From Haloarcula salinisoli (GTDB taxonomy: Archaea > Halobacteriota > Halobacteria > Halobacteriales > Haloarculaceae), in assembly GCF_019599405.1 (NCBI RefSeq), contig NZ_RKLQ01000002.1, positions 1,059,677 to 1,123,676 of the forward strand: DNA of 64,000 nucleotides, written 5' to 3'. The position numbers were made by a program, and so were the translations under genes. This document shows, piece by piece, positions 9,215-17,781 of this stretch (its first letter is position 1; each line of letters starts with the position of its first letter). The notes beneath the pieces were generated by a model. That model saw only the letters and a list, made by a program, of their open reading frames with translations. It was not told the DNA's origin and ran no database searches.

Positions 9215-9297
9215 GTACGAGTCTTGCTCATCGGTCAACAAAAGTCGGTGGCTGGCGGGCGAAAGCCAGCTTTCCGCGGCCACCGAGCGCCCTCTCC

Positions 9298-9534
9298 TCA
9301 CGCCAGCAGGGACCCGAGGAGTGTCGACTCGGCCTTCCGAAGGTGTTCGGCTGCCGTGCTGGGCGCACACCCGATGTGGTCGGCGACGTCCTCGTGGCTC
9401 ACTGCCCGCGGAATCTCGTAGTAGCCAAGCTCCAGCGCTGTCTGAATCGCTTCCTGCTGGCGGTCACTCAGCAGCGACGCCACAGCGTCCGTCGCCCGGT
9501 CGAGCCCACCTATCTCCTCGACCTGCACCGACAC
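9298..9534 (-). CDS. Bat-type HTH protein, probably an N-terminally truncated remnant
   Basis: The 78 residues are an HTH_10 (Bat-type) DNA-binding domain: SLLSDRQQEAIQTAL, then GYYEIPR, then the recognition region DVADHIGCAPSTAAEHL. Full-length haloarchaeal Bat-type regulators are typically about 210-230 residues with a sensory N-terminus, which is missing here. The only start is a GTG at 9534, about 10 nt from where the divergent membrane-protein reading begins, leaving no room for two promoters. It is either a free-standing HTH protein or the C-terminal stub of a deleted regulator; I favour a stub. Confidence 0.6.
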   Translation of the reverse strand: MSVQVEEIGGLDRATDAVASLLSDRQQEAIQTALELGYYEIPRAVSHEDVADHIGCAPSTAAEHLRKAESTLLGSLLA

Positions 9535-9563
9535 CGGGTCCGGCGTGGCGACTCTCGCTCGTC

Positions 9564-9866
9564 GTGCTGTGCCTGTTCGTCGGGCCCGTCGTCGGCCTCG
9601 CGTTACTCGCCGTAGGTCGACGACTCGCCGGGGTGTGGACGCTGCTGCTGACGGGCGTCGCTGGCCTCTCGTTAGAGGGGCTCTTGCACTATATCATCGA
9701 CAACTCCGACAACGTCGCGACGGTAGACCAGGGCCACGCCCTGTTTGCGAACACCGCCGCGCTCACGACTGCCGGTGACGTGGCCCTGGTGTTGGCTGCC
9801 GGGTGGGTGGTCTGGCACGTCACTCGCGATTCCTCGCAGCGCTCGTCACTCACGTCGAACAGTTGA
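9564..9866 (+). CDS. Small membrane protein, start uncertain, possibly truncated
   Basis: The reading encodes about 100 residues with three hydrophobic segments (VLCLFVGPVVGLALLAVG, VWTLLLTGVAGLSLEGLL, AGDVALVLAAGWVVW) and a polar C-terminus. The frame stays open upstream to 9201, but upstream codons are antisense to the HTH gene and lack membrane character. The GTG at 9564 is only a guess. With the opposing HTH stub it looks like a deletion joint at about 9535-9550 where both genes lost their 5' ends. Confidence 0.5.
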   Translation: MLCLFVGPVVGLALLAVGRRLAGVWTLLLTGVAGLSLEGLLHYIIDNSDNVATVDQGHALFANTAALTTAGDVALVLAAGWVVWHVTRDSSQRSSLTSNS

Positions 9867-9892
9867 GCCCGGAACTGGAACCGCGCCCCTGG

Positions 9893-10375
9893 TCACGGGT
9901 CCAGAAGCCGGTACTCGCCGCTCTGGCGACGGACCAGCCCGAACTCGACGGCCCACCCGAGCAGGCGTTCGCTCCGTTCGCGCCACTCGGCCTCCCAGTC
10001 GGTGACGTGTTCGCGTTCCCAGCGGGGGACAGACTCTCGGATTGCTTCGAAACACTCCGCCGGCGTCTGGGGGCCGTCTTCCAGGGCCTGAAGGGTCTCC
10101 TGCGCGCCCAGGATGTTCTCGCGGAACTGCGCTCCCAGCTCGCCGTCGGCCGGCCCGTCGTGTACCTGGCTGTATCCGCGGTCACTCTCGGTTGCGAGGC
10201 CCAGCGCCTGGACGAACGTCAGGTACTCCCTGGCGTCGTCGCGAGCCCCCAGGTCTGTGCGGTCCAGTATTCGGGCACAGCAGTCATCGACGCTACCGGG
10301 AACCAGCGGGAGTGCCGACTGGACGTCACGGAGGAACGCCACGGACCGCGGCGCTGGGACGACCTTGTAGCGCAT
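9893..10375 (-). CDS. Conserved haloarchaeal protein downstream of mch
   Basis: This is a soluble, helix-rich 160-residue protein beginning MRYKVVPAPRS. The C-terminal part (WAVEFGLVRRQSGEYRLLDP) resembles the wing of a winged-helix fold, but no clear DNA-binding signature is visible. It starts 2 nt after the mch stop codon on the same strand, so the two are almost certainly cotranscribed. I do not recognise its function. Confidence 0.75.
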   Translation of the reverse strand: MRYKVVPAPRSVAFLRDVQSALPLVPGSVDDCCARILDRTDLGARDDAREYLTFVQALGLATESDRGYSQVHDGPADGELGAQFRENILGAQETLQALEDGPQTPAECFEAIRESVPRWEREHVTDWEAEWRERSERLLGWAVEFGLVRRQSGEYRLLDP

Positions 10376-10377
10376 CC

Positions 10378-11313
10378 TCAGAGCCCGAAGCTCTCGACCA
10401 GCACGTCCTCGTGGGTCTCGCCGACGACGTGGGTCTCCCCGCCCACGACGTCGATGGTCACCTTCGCCGGGCCGAACAGCTCGACCGGCAGCTCCGCGAA
10501 GTCCCAGTCGACGTCCTCGAAGACGCCGTCGAGCGGTCGGCCGTACTCCGCGCCGGCGATGGAGGGGACCTCGTCGACGACATCGCCGACTGGCTCGTCG
10601 ACCGTGAGATGGACCTCGCTGCCGTAGGCTAATGCGTCAGTGGTTCGAGCCATCGCCGTCGCCTCGTCGGCCGCGACGGGGGCGACCGGCGCCCGACCGT
10701 TCGCCGAGAGCACTTCCGCCGGGTCGTAGCCCAGCTCGGCCAGCCGGAAGACGGCGATTTCGGCGGCCCGCGCCGCGCTCACGACGCTGCCGGTGACGCT
10801 CGCGGTGGCGAAGGCGGGCAGGAAGACCCCGGTTTCGGGGACGCCAGTGCGTTCGGCCACCTGCGCGGCGACGGCCTGGTCGGGCAGCTGGTCGGTCTCG
10901 ACGGCGAGGACGGCAAACTGCTCCTCTTCCCGGTAGCCGATTCGGCCGAAGATGTCCTCTTCGGCGACCAGCGCACGGGCCGGGCCGCTGCCCAGTCCTT
11001 CGAAGTCATCCGTGGTCAGCTCCCAGCCGCCCTTCTGGGAACACAGCAGCGCCAGCGCCGGGTGGTCCGTCCCGAGCTCGACGTGTGTCAGCGGAGCTGC
11101 CCCGACCTGCTCCATCCCGGTCTGGACCGTCGCCAGCCCGGCCGTCTGGAGCTCCGCGAGCACCAGGCCGGCCTCGACGGCGCCGGGGACCTCGACACCG
11201 AAGTCGAGTACCGCGGCGTCACCGTCCAGCGCGTGGACGTCTATCGTCAGTTCGTCGGCGAAGTCGATGGCCTCGTCGACCAGCTCTGTGGCCATCCGGT
11301 TGAGCGTATCCAT
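10378..11313 (-). CDS. mch: Methenyltetrahydromethanopterin cyclohydrolase
   Basis: Mch interconverts N5,N10-methenyl- and N5-formyl-tetrahydromethanopterin. In haloarchaea, which do not make methane, the homologue is thought to act in folate- or pterin-linked C1 metabolism. The 311-residue length and the segments NRMATELVDEAID, VETDQLPDQAV and VFLPAFATASVTGSVV fit the family. It heads a two-gene minus-strand unit with the 160-residue protein. Confidence 0.92.
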   Translation of the reverse strand: MDTLNRMATELVDEAIDFADELTIDVHALDGDAAVLDFGVEVPGAVEAGLVLAELQTAGLATVQTGMEQVGAAPLTHVELGTDHPALALLCSQKGGWELTTDDFEGLGSGPARALVAEEDIFGRIGYREEEQFAVLAVETDQLPDQAVAAQVAERTGVPETGVFLPAFATASVTGSVVSAARAAEIAVFRLAELGYDPAEVLSANGRAPVAPVAADEATAMARTTDALAYGSEVHLTVDEPVGDVVDEVPSIAGAEYGRPLDGVFEDVDWDFAELPVELFGPAKVTIDVVGGETHVVGETHEDVLVESFGL

Positions 11314-11337
11314 ACCACGCTTTCGCCAGCCGGGCCT

Positions 11338-11670
11338 TTAATCTCCATCGTCCGAGCCGCCGCTTCGCGCCTCCCGGCCCAGTTCCTCCTCTACTCGGCT
11401 AACCTTCTCGCTGGCACGCTGGTCGACGCCGCGCTTGTCGTCGATTTTCAGGAACGTCTCCACGCGGTCGGACTGGGCGCCGACGGCCTCGTGGGCGGCG
11501 TGGGCCGCCGCGAACAGCTCCGCGCTGTCCTCGGCCTCGATGACGGTGCCCATCGGCGTGGTCTCGTACTCGACGTCGAACTCCTCCAGCGCGGCGACCG
11601 CGTCGGCGACGTAGGGCGCCATGCTCTCCTCGACGACCGGTGCGACCGACAGGAACCCGATACAGGTCAT
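11338..11670 (-). CDS. MTH1187-family thiamine-binding-like protein
   Basis: This 110-residue protein has the MTH1187/YkoF-like pattern: a first strand, a helix with PYVADAVAALEEF, the ETTPMGTVIEA strand and a second strand-helix unit. Members form tetramers; some bind thiamine or related pyrimidines. A polar Ser/Gly/Asp tail follows. It lies just upstream of mch on the same strand with a short gap, so it may share its transcript. Confidence 0.85.
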   Translation of the reverse strand: MTCIGFLSVAPVVEESMAPYVADAVAALEEFDVEYETTPMGTVIEAEDSAELFAAAHAAHEAVGAQSDRVETFLKIDDKRGVDQRASEKVSRVEEELGREARSGGSDDGD

Positions 11671-11709
11671 GCTCGAACGTGGGAGCCCGCGGCTCCTAAG
11701 CGTGGCCCA

Positions 11710-12087
11710 TCACTGGTCCGTCTCGACGTCCAGATAGGTCTCGTACGTGTCGACGACGACCGTCGGCGTTCGGTAGCTCCGGCGTTCGGCGACGAGGGTG
11801 GTCAGGATGAAGCCGGACAGAAGGACTGCCGCCACCGTGTTCGAGTCTGTCGCGTCGAGCGTATCCAGCGTCCGGTGGAACCAGAACAGGTCGGCCCACG
11901 GCGAGCTGTGGAACTCGAAGAGGGCCTCGCGCGCGACCGGACTCACCTGATGGAAGTCGGGACCCATCGCCCACCCGCCGCCCGCGAGCACGATGGTCCG
12001 CGGATAGCTGACCCCCGGAACGAAGAGCGTGACCACGACGGTCGTCAGGGCCGCACCGACCACAAAGTGGCCGATTGCAATCGACAT
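11710..12087 (-). CDS. Membrane protein, unknown
   Basis: The protein has about 125 residues, with an N-terminal membrane helix (GHFVVGAALTTVVVTLFVP), a second hydrophobic stretch around PRTIVLAGGGWAMGP, and a third near the C-terminus (SNTVAAVLLSGFILTTLVA). It contains conserved-looking aromatic and His residues (FHQVSP, FWFHRTLD). The ATG at 12087 is preferred over an earlier start at 12096. It is divergent from the response-regulator gene, with a shared AT-rich promoter region between them. Confidence 0.72.
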   Translation of the reverse strand: MSIAIGHFVVGAALTTVVVTLFVPGVSYPRTIVLAGGGWAMGPDFHQVSPVAREALFEFHSSPWADLFWFHRTLDTLDATDSNTVAAVLLSGFILTTLVAERRSYRTPTVVVDTYETYLDVETDQ

Positions 12088-12104
12088 ATGGGTCACTGGG
12101 CCCC

Positions 12105-12173
12105 GTTCGATATGAAGCTTATACGAGTCACAATATGAACATTTATTATCATGTCCTGCGGGGATTATATCAA
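12105..12173. promoter_or_regulatory. AT-rich divergent promoter region
   Basis: This 69-nt AT-rich gap separates two divergent genes. It contains GCTTATACGA near 12118 and TTTATTAT near 12141, either of which could serve as a TATA element. The contrast with the GC-rich surroundings supports a promoter; the exact transcription start sites cannot be read. Confidence 0.4.
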
Positions 12174-12725
12174 ATGGGGGACGGGACTCGTGTTCTCGTC
12201 GTCGAGGACGACGCCGAACACCGGGCGGTGTACGACCGCGTGCTCTCCGAGTTCTACGCGGTCTCGACGGTCGCCAGCGGGGCCACCGCCGTCGAGACGA
12301 TGACCGACGACACCGACGTCGTCGTCCTCGACCGGCCCCTCCCGGAGCTGTCGGTGGCCAGGCTCGTCGATGAACTCACGAACCGACACCACGACTGCTG
12401 TGTGGGGCTGGTGACCCGCAGCGAGCCCTACTTCGATGTCACCCGGTGGCTGGGCGTCGACGACTACCTGGTCAAGCCCGTGACTACCGAGGGGTTGCGC
12501 GACACCGTCGACGGGCTTCTCGCGCTGGCCGAATACGACGCTACCTACCGAACGCTGAGTCAGAAGCGCGTCAGAAAGAGCGTGCTGGCCCAGGAACAGC
12601 GGTCCACGAGACGCCCACAGAACCCGGATTGTGCACGCCTCCGTGCCGATATCGAACGCCTAGAGCGCGACCTCGAAGAGTTAGCCGAGCAACTCGACGG
12701 GACGGCGCGGGCACTGGAACGGTGA
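12174..12725 (+). CDS. Response regulator with HalX domain
   Basis: The 183-residue protein has a CheY-like receiver domain (acidic cluster EDD at 11-13, phospho-acceptor Asp53 in VVLDRPLP, Lys101 in YLVKPV) followed by a C-terminal HalX coiled-coil-like domain (about 118-183, Arg/Glu-rich). HalX response regulators are specific to haloarchaea and lack a recognisable DNA-binding output. ATG at 12174 gives MGDGTRVLVVEDD. No histidine kinase is adjacent. Confidence 0.9.
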   Translation: MGDGTRVLVVEDDAEHRAVYDRVLSEFYAVSTVASGATAVETMTDDTDVVVLDRPLPELSVARLVDELTNRHHDCCVGLVTRSEPYFDVTRWLGVDDYLVKPVTTEGLRDTVDGLLALAEYDATYRTLSQKRVRKSVLAQEQRSTRRPQNPDCARLRADIERLERDLEELAEQLDGTARALER

Positions 12726-13060
12726 GTTGGCGTCACAGGCATCGGGCCGGGAGCGCCTCCGGGCCGCGACTCGCCGTCAGAGCTTCGCTCTGACGAGCTC
12801 TCGCTCGCTTCGCTCACGAGAACGGGGGAGGGCAGGGCTGCCGACATTGATGAGCAAGTATATGAGAGGGCGCGAGCGAAGCGAGCGCGGTTCACCGAAT
12901 CCGAACGCAGTGAGGATTCGGCCTTTTTCGCCCACGTTTTTCGAGGAGTCGGTTGCGGGCCAGTGGCCCGCAACCGAACGACGTGGCGGCTTCGCCGCCA
13001 CGCTCTTCGCGCAGTGAGCCGTAGGCTCACGAGGAAGGGTGACGATGAAAAAGGTGGTAA
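12726..13060. repeat. Mini-hairpin island with paired T-tracts
   Basis: The stretch has no gene. It contains perfect palindromes, among them CGTCAGAG-cttcg-CTCTGACG (12775-12795), CCGAATCC/GGATTCGG (12895-12921), GGTTGCGGGCC-agt-GGCCCGCAACC (12951-12975) and GTGGCGGC-ttc-GCCGCCAC (12983-13001). Two T5 tracts at 12924-12928 and 12937-12941 are 13 nt apart. Stem sequences are unrelated but the form is the same as in islands near 41.0, 42.0 and 51.4 kb. Confidence 0.7.
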
Positions 13061-13418
13061 CGGAATGCGCTGGCTGGGAGTGAGCAATCGCGAAGCGATT
13101 GCGAGTCTCGACGGACGAAGTCCGTCGGTGTTTGAACCGGACTCAGACGTTCGTCCTCACTCGCTACGCTCGTTGCGGACGCTGCGACTGATAGGGTTCA
13201 AATCCAGGGCGGTTTCGCCTCGAAACGCGACTCGCTACGCTCGTCGGTTTGCTTCGGCAGAAATGCGCTGGCTGGGATTTGAACCACGGGAAGACGGTCC
13301 TGCTCGCTTCGCTGCGCGGGCTGCGACTTCCCTGATTCAAACCCAAGTACGATTTCACGACTCACAGATGCCGAGCACACGCTACACGGTGCTCGGCGGA
13401 ATTGTTCGTCGTAGAAAT
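13061..13418 (-). repeat. Degenerate tandem copies of the tRNA-Gly 3' end
   Basis: AATGCGCTGGCTGGGA occurs at 13064, at 13262 (extended by TTTGAACC) and at 13416, where it is the 3' end of the intact tRNA-Gly on the minus strand. Between the copies are imperfect inverted repeats whose arms are T-arm-like: TTTGAACCGGACTCAG (13131-13146) against CTGATAGGGTTCAAA (13188-13202), and TTTGAACCACGGGAAG (13278-13293) against CTTCCCTGATTCAAAC (13327-13342). The fragments lack D- and anticodon arms and are not functional tRNAs. They suggest past integration or duplication events at this tRNA. Confidence 0.65.
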
Positions 13419-13489
13419 GCGCTGGCTGGGATTTGAACCCAGGTTGTGACCATGGCAAGGTCACGTGATACCAACTACACTACCAGCGC
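13419..13489 (-). tRNA. tRNA-Gly (anticodon GCC)
   Basis: Read on the minus strand, the acceptor stem GCGCTGG pairs with CCAGCGC. The anticodon stem TGACC/GGTCA encloses TTGCCAT with anticodon GCC, and the T-stem CTGGG/CCCAG encloses TTCAAAT. The 71-nt gene has no intron and no encoded CCA. It is adjacent to partial copies of its own 3' end. Confidence 0.95.
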
Positions 13490-13699
13490 GCCCTTCGCAT
13501 TCCAAAGTGGCGAGGGTGATAGTAAAAAGCCTTGCGTTTCACGGGGAAAATTCGGGGGCCGCGTGGGTATCGGACCCCCAGCTGGTATGCACACTGTGTG
13601 CACACCGCCAGCTTTCGAAAGCGGCAATCGGCGTGCGGGCCGTTCCCAGGGCACGAGCCTCGAGGGGGCGTGTGAACGCGTGCCATCGCGTGCGCGAAG

Positions 13700-13745
13700 C
13701 GGGGTCTTTTTACCGTAGGGCCGGAGTAGTATCGCTACAGTCTAG
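13700..13745 (+). promoter_or_regulatory. Probable promoter of the ribosomal-protein operon
   Basis: The T-rich box CTTTTTACCG at about 13706-13715 is a reasonable haloarchaeal TATA-like element ahead of the first gene of the S10 cluster. It would give a leader of roughly 30 nt before the ATG at 13771. It is the only AT-rich stretch immediately upstream of the operon. Confidence 0.45.
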
Positions 13746-13770
13746 TGGCGCGACGTGGAAGCGTCACGGC

Positions 13771-14616
13771 ATGACGACCAGCGTACTCGTGCCCGACTCC
13801 CTCACACGGGAAGCCGAGGACCGACGCGAGGCAACTCGCAAAATCGGATACGTGGCCCGCGCGGCCACCGTGTTCAACGTCGACCGGCTGACGGTGTTTC
13901 CGGACCCAGACGGGGCCGGCAAGTGGGAAGACGGGTTCGTCGAAACCGTGCTGCGGTACGCCGCGACGCCGCCACACCTCCGAAAAGAGATGTGGGGCAA
14001 GCGGGACGAACTAGAGTACGTCGGCGTCCTGCCGCCGCTCCGCGTGCGTTCACAGACCGGCTCCGGATCCGAGGGTTCGGGGTCGTTAAGACAGGGAATC
14101 GTGACCGAGGTCGGAGCTGATGGGCGCGTCCGGGTCAATTGCGGAATGCAACACCCGATCTCTCTGCCCGTTCCAGACGGACTGGACGTGGGTAAGGGGG
14201 AGCGCGTGACCGTCAGGGTCTCTTCGCGACGGCCGGTCCGGGCGAAACTCGTCGACGCCCCCATATCGGGGTTCGACGTCGTTTCCGCGGACCTCAACAT
14301 GGCACTCTCGCGTGACGACGCCGGACTCACTATCGCCTCATCGCGATACGGTGAGCTGGCAACGACTCGTCGCCTGGGCGAACTGGCCCAACGACGGGCC
14401 CGCGAGGGCGGCATGACAGTCGCCTTCGGGGCACCCGAGCGTGGGTTACCGTCCATACTCGACGTGGACCCGGACGCCGTCCGGGGAGACCAGCGGAACG
14501 ACGAATCCACAGGGTTCGACCTCTGGCTGAATACGGTTCCGAACCAGGGCAGCGAGGTCGTGCGAACTGAAGAAGCGATGTTCGCCTCCCTCGCCTGTCT
14601 AACCCTCACGGAGTAA
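13771..14616 (+). CDS. SPOUT-type RNA methyltransferase (DUF171 family) heading the S10 operon
   Basis: This 281-residue protein begins MTTSVLVPDSLTREAEDRREATRKIG. The N-terminal half carries the fold of the archaeal SPOUT methyltransferases (IGYVARAATVFNVDRLTVF), a central OB-like insert (GIVTEVGADGRVRVNCG) and a C-terminal knot region (GAPERGLPSIL, FDLWLNTVPNQGSEVVRTEEAM). Homologues precede rpl3 in many archaeal S10 clusters and are annotated as putative RNA methyltransferases; the target is not certain. It ends 4 nt before rpl3. Confidence 0.85.
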   Translation: MTTSVLVPDSLTREAEDRREATRKIGYVARAATVFNVDRLTVFPDPDGAGKWEDGFVETVLRYAATPPHLRKEMWGKRDELEYVGVLPPLRVRSQTGSGSEGSGSLRQGIVTEVGADGRVRVNCGMQHPISLPVPDGLDVGKGERVTVRVSSRRPVRAKLVDAPISGFDVVSADLNMALSRDDAGLTIASSRYGELATTRRLGELAQRRAREGGMTVAFGAPERGLPSILDVDPDAVRGDQRNDESTGFDLWLNTVPNQGSEVVRTEEAMFASLACLTLTE

Positions 14617-14620
14617 ACGA

Positions 14621-15637
14621 ATGCCACAACCAAGCAGACCACGCAAAGGCTCGCTGGGCTTCGGCCCGCGCAAGCGCTCGACGAGCGAGACGCCTCGCTT
14701 CAACAGCTGGCCGTCCGACGACGGGCAGCCGGGCGTCCAGGGGTTCGCCGGCTACAAGGCGGGCATGACACACGTCGTGCTCGTCAACGACGAACCCAAC
14801 TCCCCCCGCGAAGGGATGGAGGAGACTGTCCCGGTGACAGTCGTCGAGACGCCACCGATGCGCGCCGTCGCCCTGCGTGCGTACGAAGACACGCCGTACG
14901 GTCAGCGTCCGCTGACGGAGGTATGGACCGACGAGTTCCACTCGGATCTCGACCGGACCCTCAACCTGCCGGAGGACCACGACCCGGACGCTGCTGAGGA
15001 ACAGATACGCGACGCTCACGACGACGGTCGGCTGGGCGACGTGCGTCTCATCACGCACACCGTCCCCGACGCCGTCCCGAGCGTCCCGAAGAAAAAGCCC
15101 GACGTGATGGAGACTCGCGTCGGCGGTGGGTCCGTTTCGGACCGCCTCGAGCACGCCCTCGAGCTCGTCGACGACGGTGGCGAGCACTCGATGAACGACG
15201 TCTTCCGCGCCGGTGAGTACACCGACATCGCGGGCGTCACCAAGGGCAAAGGGACGCAGGGTCCCGTCAAGCGGTGGGGCGTCCAGAAGCGGAAGGGCAA
15301 ACACGCCCGCCAGGGCTGGCGCCGACGCATCGGCAACCTCGGCCCGTGGAACCCATCTCGCGTGCGCTCGACGGTCCCCCAGCAGGGCCAGACCGGCTAC
15401 CACCAGCGCACGGAGCTGAACAAGCGCCTCATCGACATCGGCGAGGGCGACGACGCCTCCGTCGACGGCGGCTTCGTCAACTACGGCGAGGTCGACGGGC
15501 CGTACACGCTCGTCAAAGGTTCGGTCCCCGGTCCGGACAAGCGCCTGGTGCGCTTCCGGCCCGCGGTCCGACCGAACGACCAGCCGCGCCTCGACCCCGA
15601 GGTGCGCTTCGTCTCCACGGAATCGAACCAGGGATAA
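14621..15637 (+). CDS. rpl3: 50S ribosomal protein L3
   Basis: This 338-residue archaeal/eukaryal-type L3 has the N-terminal PRKGSLGFGPRKR motif and the central W-loop region near the peptidyl-transferase centre (GVTKGKGTQGPVKRWG). It binds 23S rRNA early in assembly. It is the second gene of the cluster, with only 4 nt to the methyltransferase gene and 3 nt to rpl4. Confidence 0.98.
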   Translation: MPQPSRPRKGSLGFGPRKRSTSETPRFNSWPSDDGQPGVQGFAGYKAGMTHVVLVNDEPNSPREGMEETVPVTVVETPPMRAVALRAYEDTPYGQRPLTEVWTDEFHSDLDRTLNLPEDHDPDAAEEQIRDAHDDGRLGDVRLITHTVPDAVPSVPKKKPDVMETRVGGGSVSDRLEHALELVDDGGEHSMNDVFRAGEYTDIAGVTKGKGTQGPVKRWGVQKRKGKHARQGWRRRIGNLGPWNPSRVRSTVPQQGQTGYHQRTELNKRLIDIGEGDDASVDGGFVNYGEVDGPYTLVKGSVPGPDKRLVRFRPAVRPNDQPRLDPEVRFVSTESNQG

Positions 15638-15640
15638 TCC

Positions 15641-16381
15641 ATGCAGGCAACTATCTACACTCTGGACGGCGAGGCCGACGGCGAGGTCGAGCTCCCCGAT
15701 GTCTTCGAGACACAGGTTCGCTCGGACCTCATCGCCAAGGCCGTACACGCCGCCCAGGCAAACCGAAAGCAGGACTACGGTACCGACGAGTACGCCGGCC
15801 TCCGAACGCCGGCCGAGTCGTTCGGTAGCGGCCGCGGTCAGGCACACGTCCCACAGCAGGACGGTCGTGCCCGCCGCGTCCCGCAGGCGGTCAAGGGCCG
15901 CGCGGCCCACCCGCCGAAAGCCGAGAAAGACCGCTCTATCGACATCAACGACAAGGAGCGCCAGCTCGCCGTCCGGTCGGCACTCGCCGCCACGACGGAC
16001 GCCGAACTCGTCGCCGAGCGCGGCCACGAGTTCGACCGCGAGGAGGTTCCCGTCGTCGTCTCCGACGACTTCGAGGACCTGGTCAAGACCCAGGAGGTCC
16101 TGGGGCTGCTGGAAGAACTCGGCCTCGACGCCGACATCGAGCGCGCCGACGAGACGAAGATCAAGGCCGGGAAGGGCTCGATGCGCGGTCGGAAGTACCG
16201 CCGCCCCTCCTCGGTCCTCTTCGTGACCAGCGGCGAGCCGTCGAAGGCCGCCCGCAACCTCGCGGGCGTCGACGTGGCCACCGCACGGGAGGTCAACACG
16301 GAAGACCTCGCGCCAGGCGCCGCGCCCGGTCGGCTCACTGTCTTCACCGAGTCCGCAGTCGAGGAGGTGGGTGACCGATGA
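15641..16381 (+). CDS. rpl4: 50S ribosomal protein L4
   Basis: This 246-residue archaeal L4 (L4p/L1e) carries the long basic loop that lines the exit tunnel ([19 protein letters not shown] and following Arg/Gly-rich residues) and the conserved [13 protein letters not shown] segment. It overlaps the start of rpl23 by 4 nt (ATGA), a sign of translational coupling. Confidence 0.98.
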   Translation: MQATIYTLDGEADGEVELPDVFETQVRSDLIAKAVHAAQANRKQDYGTDEYAGLRTPAESFGSGRGQAHVPQQDGRARRVPQAVKGRAAHPPKAEKDRSIDINDKERQLAVRSALAATTDAELVAERGHEFDREEVPVVVSDDFEDLVKTQEVLGLLEELGLDADIERADETKIKAGKGSMRGRKYRRPSSVLFVTSGEPSKAARNLAGVDVATAREVNTEDLAPGAAPGRLTVFTESAVEEVGDR

Positions 16382-16635
16382 GCTGGGACGTCATCAAGTA
16401 CCCACACGTCACCGAGAAGGCCATGAACGACATGGACTTCCAGAACAAGCTCCAGTTCGTCGTCGACGACGCCGCTGGGAAACCCGAGGTCGCCGAGGCC
16501 GTCGAGTCCCAGTACGACGTCACCGTCGTCGGTGTGAACACGCAGAACACGATGGACGGCAACAAGAAGGCCGTCGTCCGCCTCTCCGAGGACGACGACG
16601 CCCAGGAAGTCGCCTCCAGAATCGGGGTGTTCTAA
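16378..16635 (+). CDS. rpl23: 50S ribosomal protein L23
   Basis: The 85-residue L23p ([13 protein letters not shown] start) is located at the exit-tunnel rim, where SRP and SecY dock. Length and the [16 protein letters not shown] segment are as expected for archaea. Its ATG overlaps the rpl4 stop. Confidence 0.97.
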   Translation: MSWDVIKYPHVTEKAMNDMDFQNKLQFVVDDAAGKPEVAEAVESQYDVTVVGVNTQNTMDGNKKAVVRLSEDDDAQEVASRIGVF

Positions 16636-16637
16636 CC

Positions 16638-17360
16638 ATGGGACGACGAATTCAGGGACAACGACGCGGTCGCGGGACGTCCACGTTCCGGGCGCCCTCG
16701 CACCGCTACAAAGCAGACCTGGAGCACCGCAAAGTCGAAGACGGCGACGTTATCGCCGGCGAAGTCGTCGACATCGAACACGACCCGGCCCGCTCGGCGC
16801 CCGTCGCGGCCGTCGAGTTCGAGGACGGCGACCACCGCCTCGTGCTCGCGCCGGAAGGCGTGGGCGTGGGCGACGAACTGCAGGTCGGCGTCAGCGCCGA
16901 GATCGCCCCCGGGAACACGCTCCCACTCGCGGAGATTCCCGAGGGGGTTCCGGTGTGTAACGTCGAGTCCAGCCCCGGTGACGGTGGCCGCTTCGCCCGC
17001 TCGTCGGGCGTCAACGCCACGCTGCTCACCCACGACCGCAACGTCGCGGTCGTGAAGCTCCCCTCCGGGGAGATGAAGCGACTGGACCCGCAGTGCCGTG
17101 CGACCATCGGCGTCGTCGCCGGTGGCGGCCGGACGGACAAGCCGTTCGTCAAGGCCGGCAAGAAGCACCACAAGATGAAAGCCCGCGGGACGAAGTACCC
17201 ACGCGTCCGTGGTGTCGCGATGAACGCCGTCGACCACCCCTTCGGTGGCGGTGGCCGACAGCACCCGGGCAAGCCCAAGTCCATCTCCCGCAACGCCCCA
17301 CCGGGCCGCAAAGTCGGGGACATCGCCTCGAAGCGGACCGGTCGAGGTGGTAACGAATGA
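16638..17360 (+). CDS. rpl2: 50S ribosomal protein L2
   Basis: The 240-residue L2p begins [14 protein letters not shown]. The C-terminal signature [16 protein letters not shown] contains the conserved histidine near the peptidyl-transferase centre. The ATG at 16638 is 2 nt after the rpl23 stop; an earlier in-frame start would overlap rpl23 entirely. The stop overlaps rps19. Confidence 0.98.
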   Translation: MGRRIQGQRRGRGTSTFRAPSHRYKADLEHRKVEDGDVIAGEVVDIEHDPARSAPVAAVEFEDGDHRLVLAPEGVGVGDELQVGVSAEIAPGNTLPLAEIPEGVPVCNVESSPGDGGRFARSSGVNATLLTHDRNVAVVKLPSGEMKRLDPQCRATIGVVAGGGRTDKPFVKAGKKHHKMKARGTKYPRVRGVAMNAVDHPFGGGGRQHPGKPKSISRNAPPGRKVGDIASKRTGRGGNE

Positions 17361-17779
17361 GTTCAGAGTATCAAATCGGCCACGAGGGAGAGTTTACCTT
17401 CCGAGGCCACACGCTCGACGAGCTGCAGGACATGGAGCTCGAGGAAGTCGCGGAACTGCTCCCCGCTCGCCAGCGGCGAAGTATCGAACGCGGTCTGACC
17501 GAGGAAAAGCAGAAGCTCCTCGCGAAGGCCCGCGACGCCGAGGAGGAGGCGACGGCCAACAACCCCATCCGCACGCACCTGCGCGACATGCCGGTGCTGC
17601 CGGTGATGGTCGACCTCACCTTCGCCGTCCACAACGGTCAGGAGTTCGAGCGCGTGCGCGTCGAGCCGGAGATGCTCGGCCACTACCTCGGTGAGTTCCA
17701 GCTCACCCGCAGCTCGGTCGAACACGGTCAGGCCGGTATCGGGGCGACACGCTCCTCGAAATTCGTACCGCTCAAGTAA
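17357..17779 (+). CDS. rps19: 30S ribosomal protein S19
   Basis: The 140-residue archaeal S19p has an N-terminal extension ([21 protein letters not shown]) and the conserved C-terminal core [10 protein letters not shown]...[10 protein letters not shown]. It sits on the 30S head, where it contacts the subunit bridge. It overlaps rpl2 by 4 nt. Confidence 0.97.
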   Translation: MSSEYQIGHEGEFTFRGHTLDELQDMELEEVAELLPARQRRSIERGLTEEKQKLLAKARDAEEEATANNPIRTHLRDMPVLPVMVDLTFAVHNGQEFERVRVEPEMLGHYLGEFQLTRSSVEHGQAGIGATRSSKFVPLK

Positions 17780-17781
17780 TC

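Noticed and set aside
11062-12138. A 358-codon plus-strand frame opposite mch and the MTH1187-like gene
   Set aside because: It is antisense to recognised genes and lacks any domain.
13262-13290. A second tRNA-Gly gene
   Set aside because: Only the 3' acceptor and T-arm are present; D- and anticodon arms are missing.
13446-13718. A 90-codon plus-strand frame across tRNA-Gly
   Set aside because: It overlaps the tRNA and reads its complement; no protein character.
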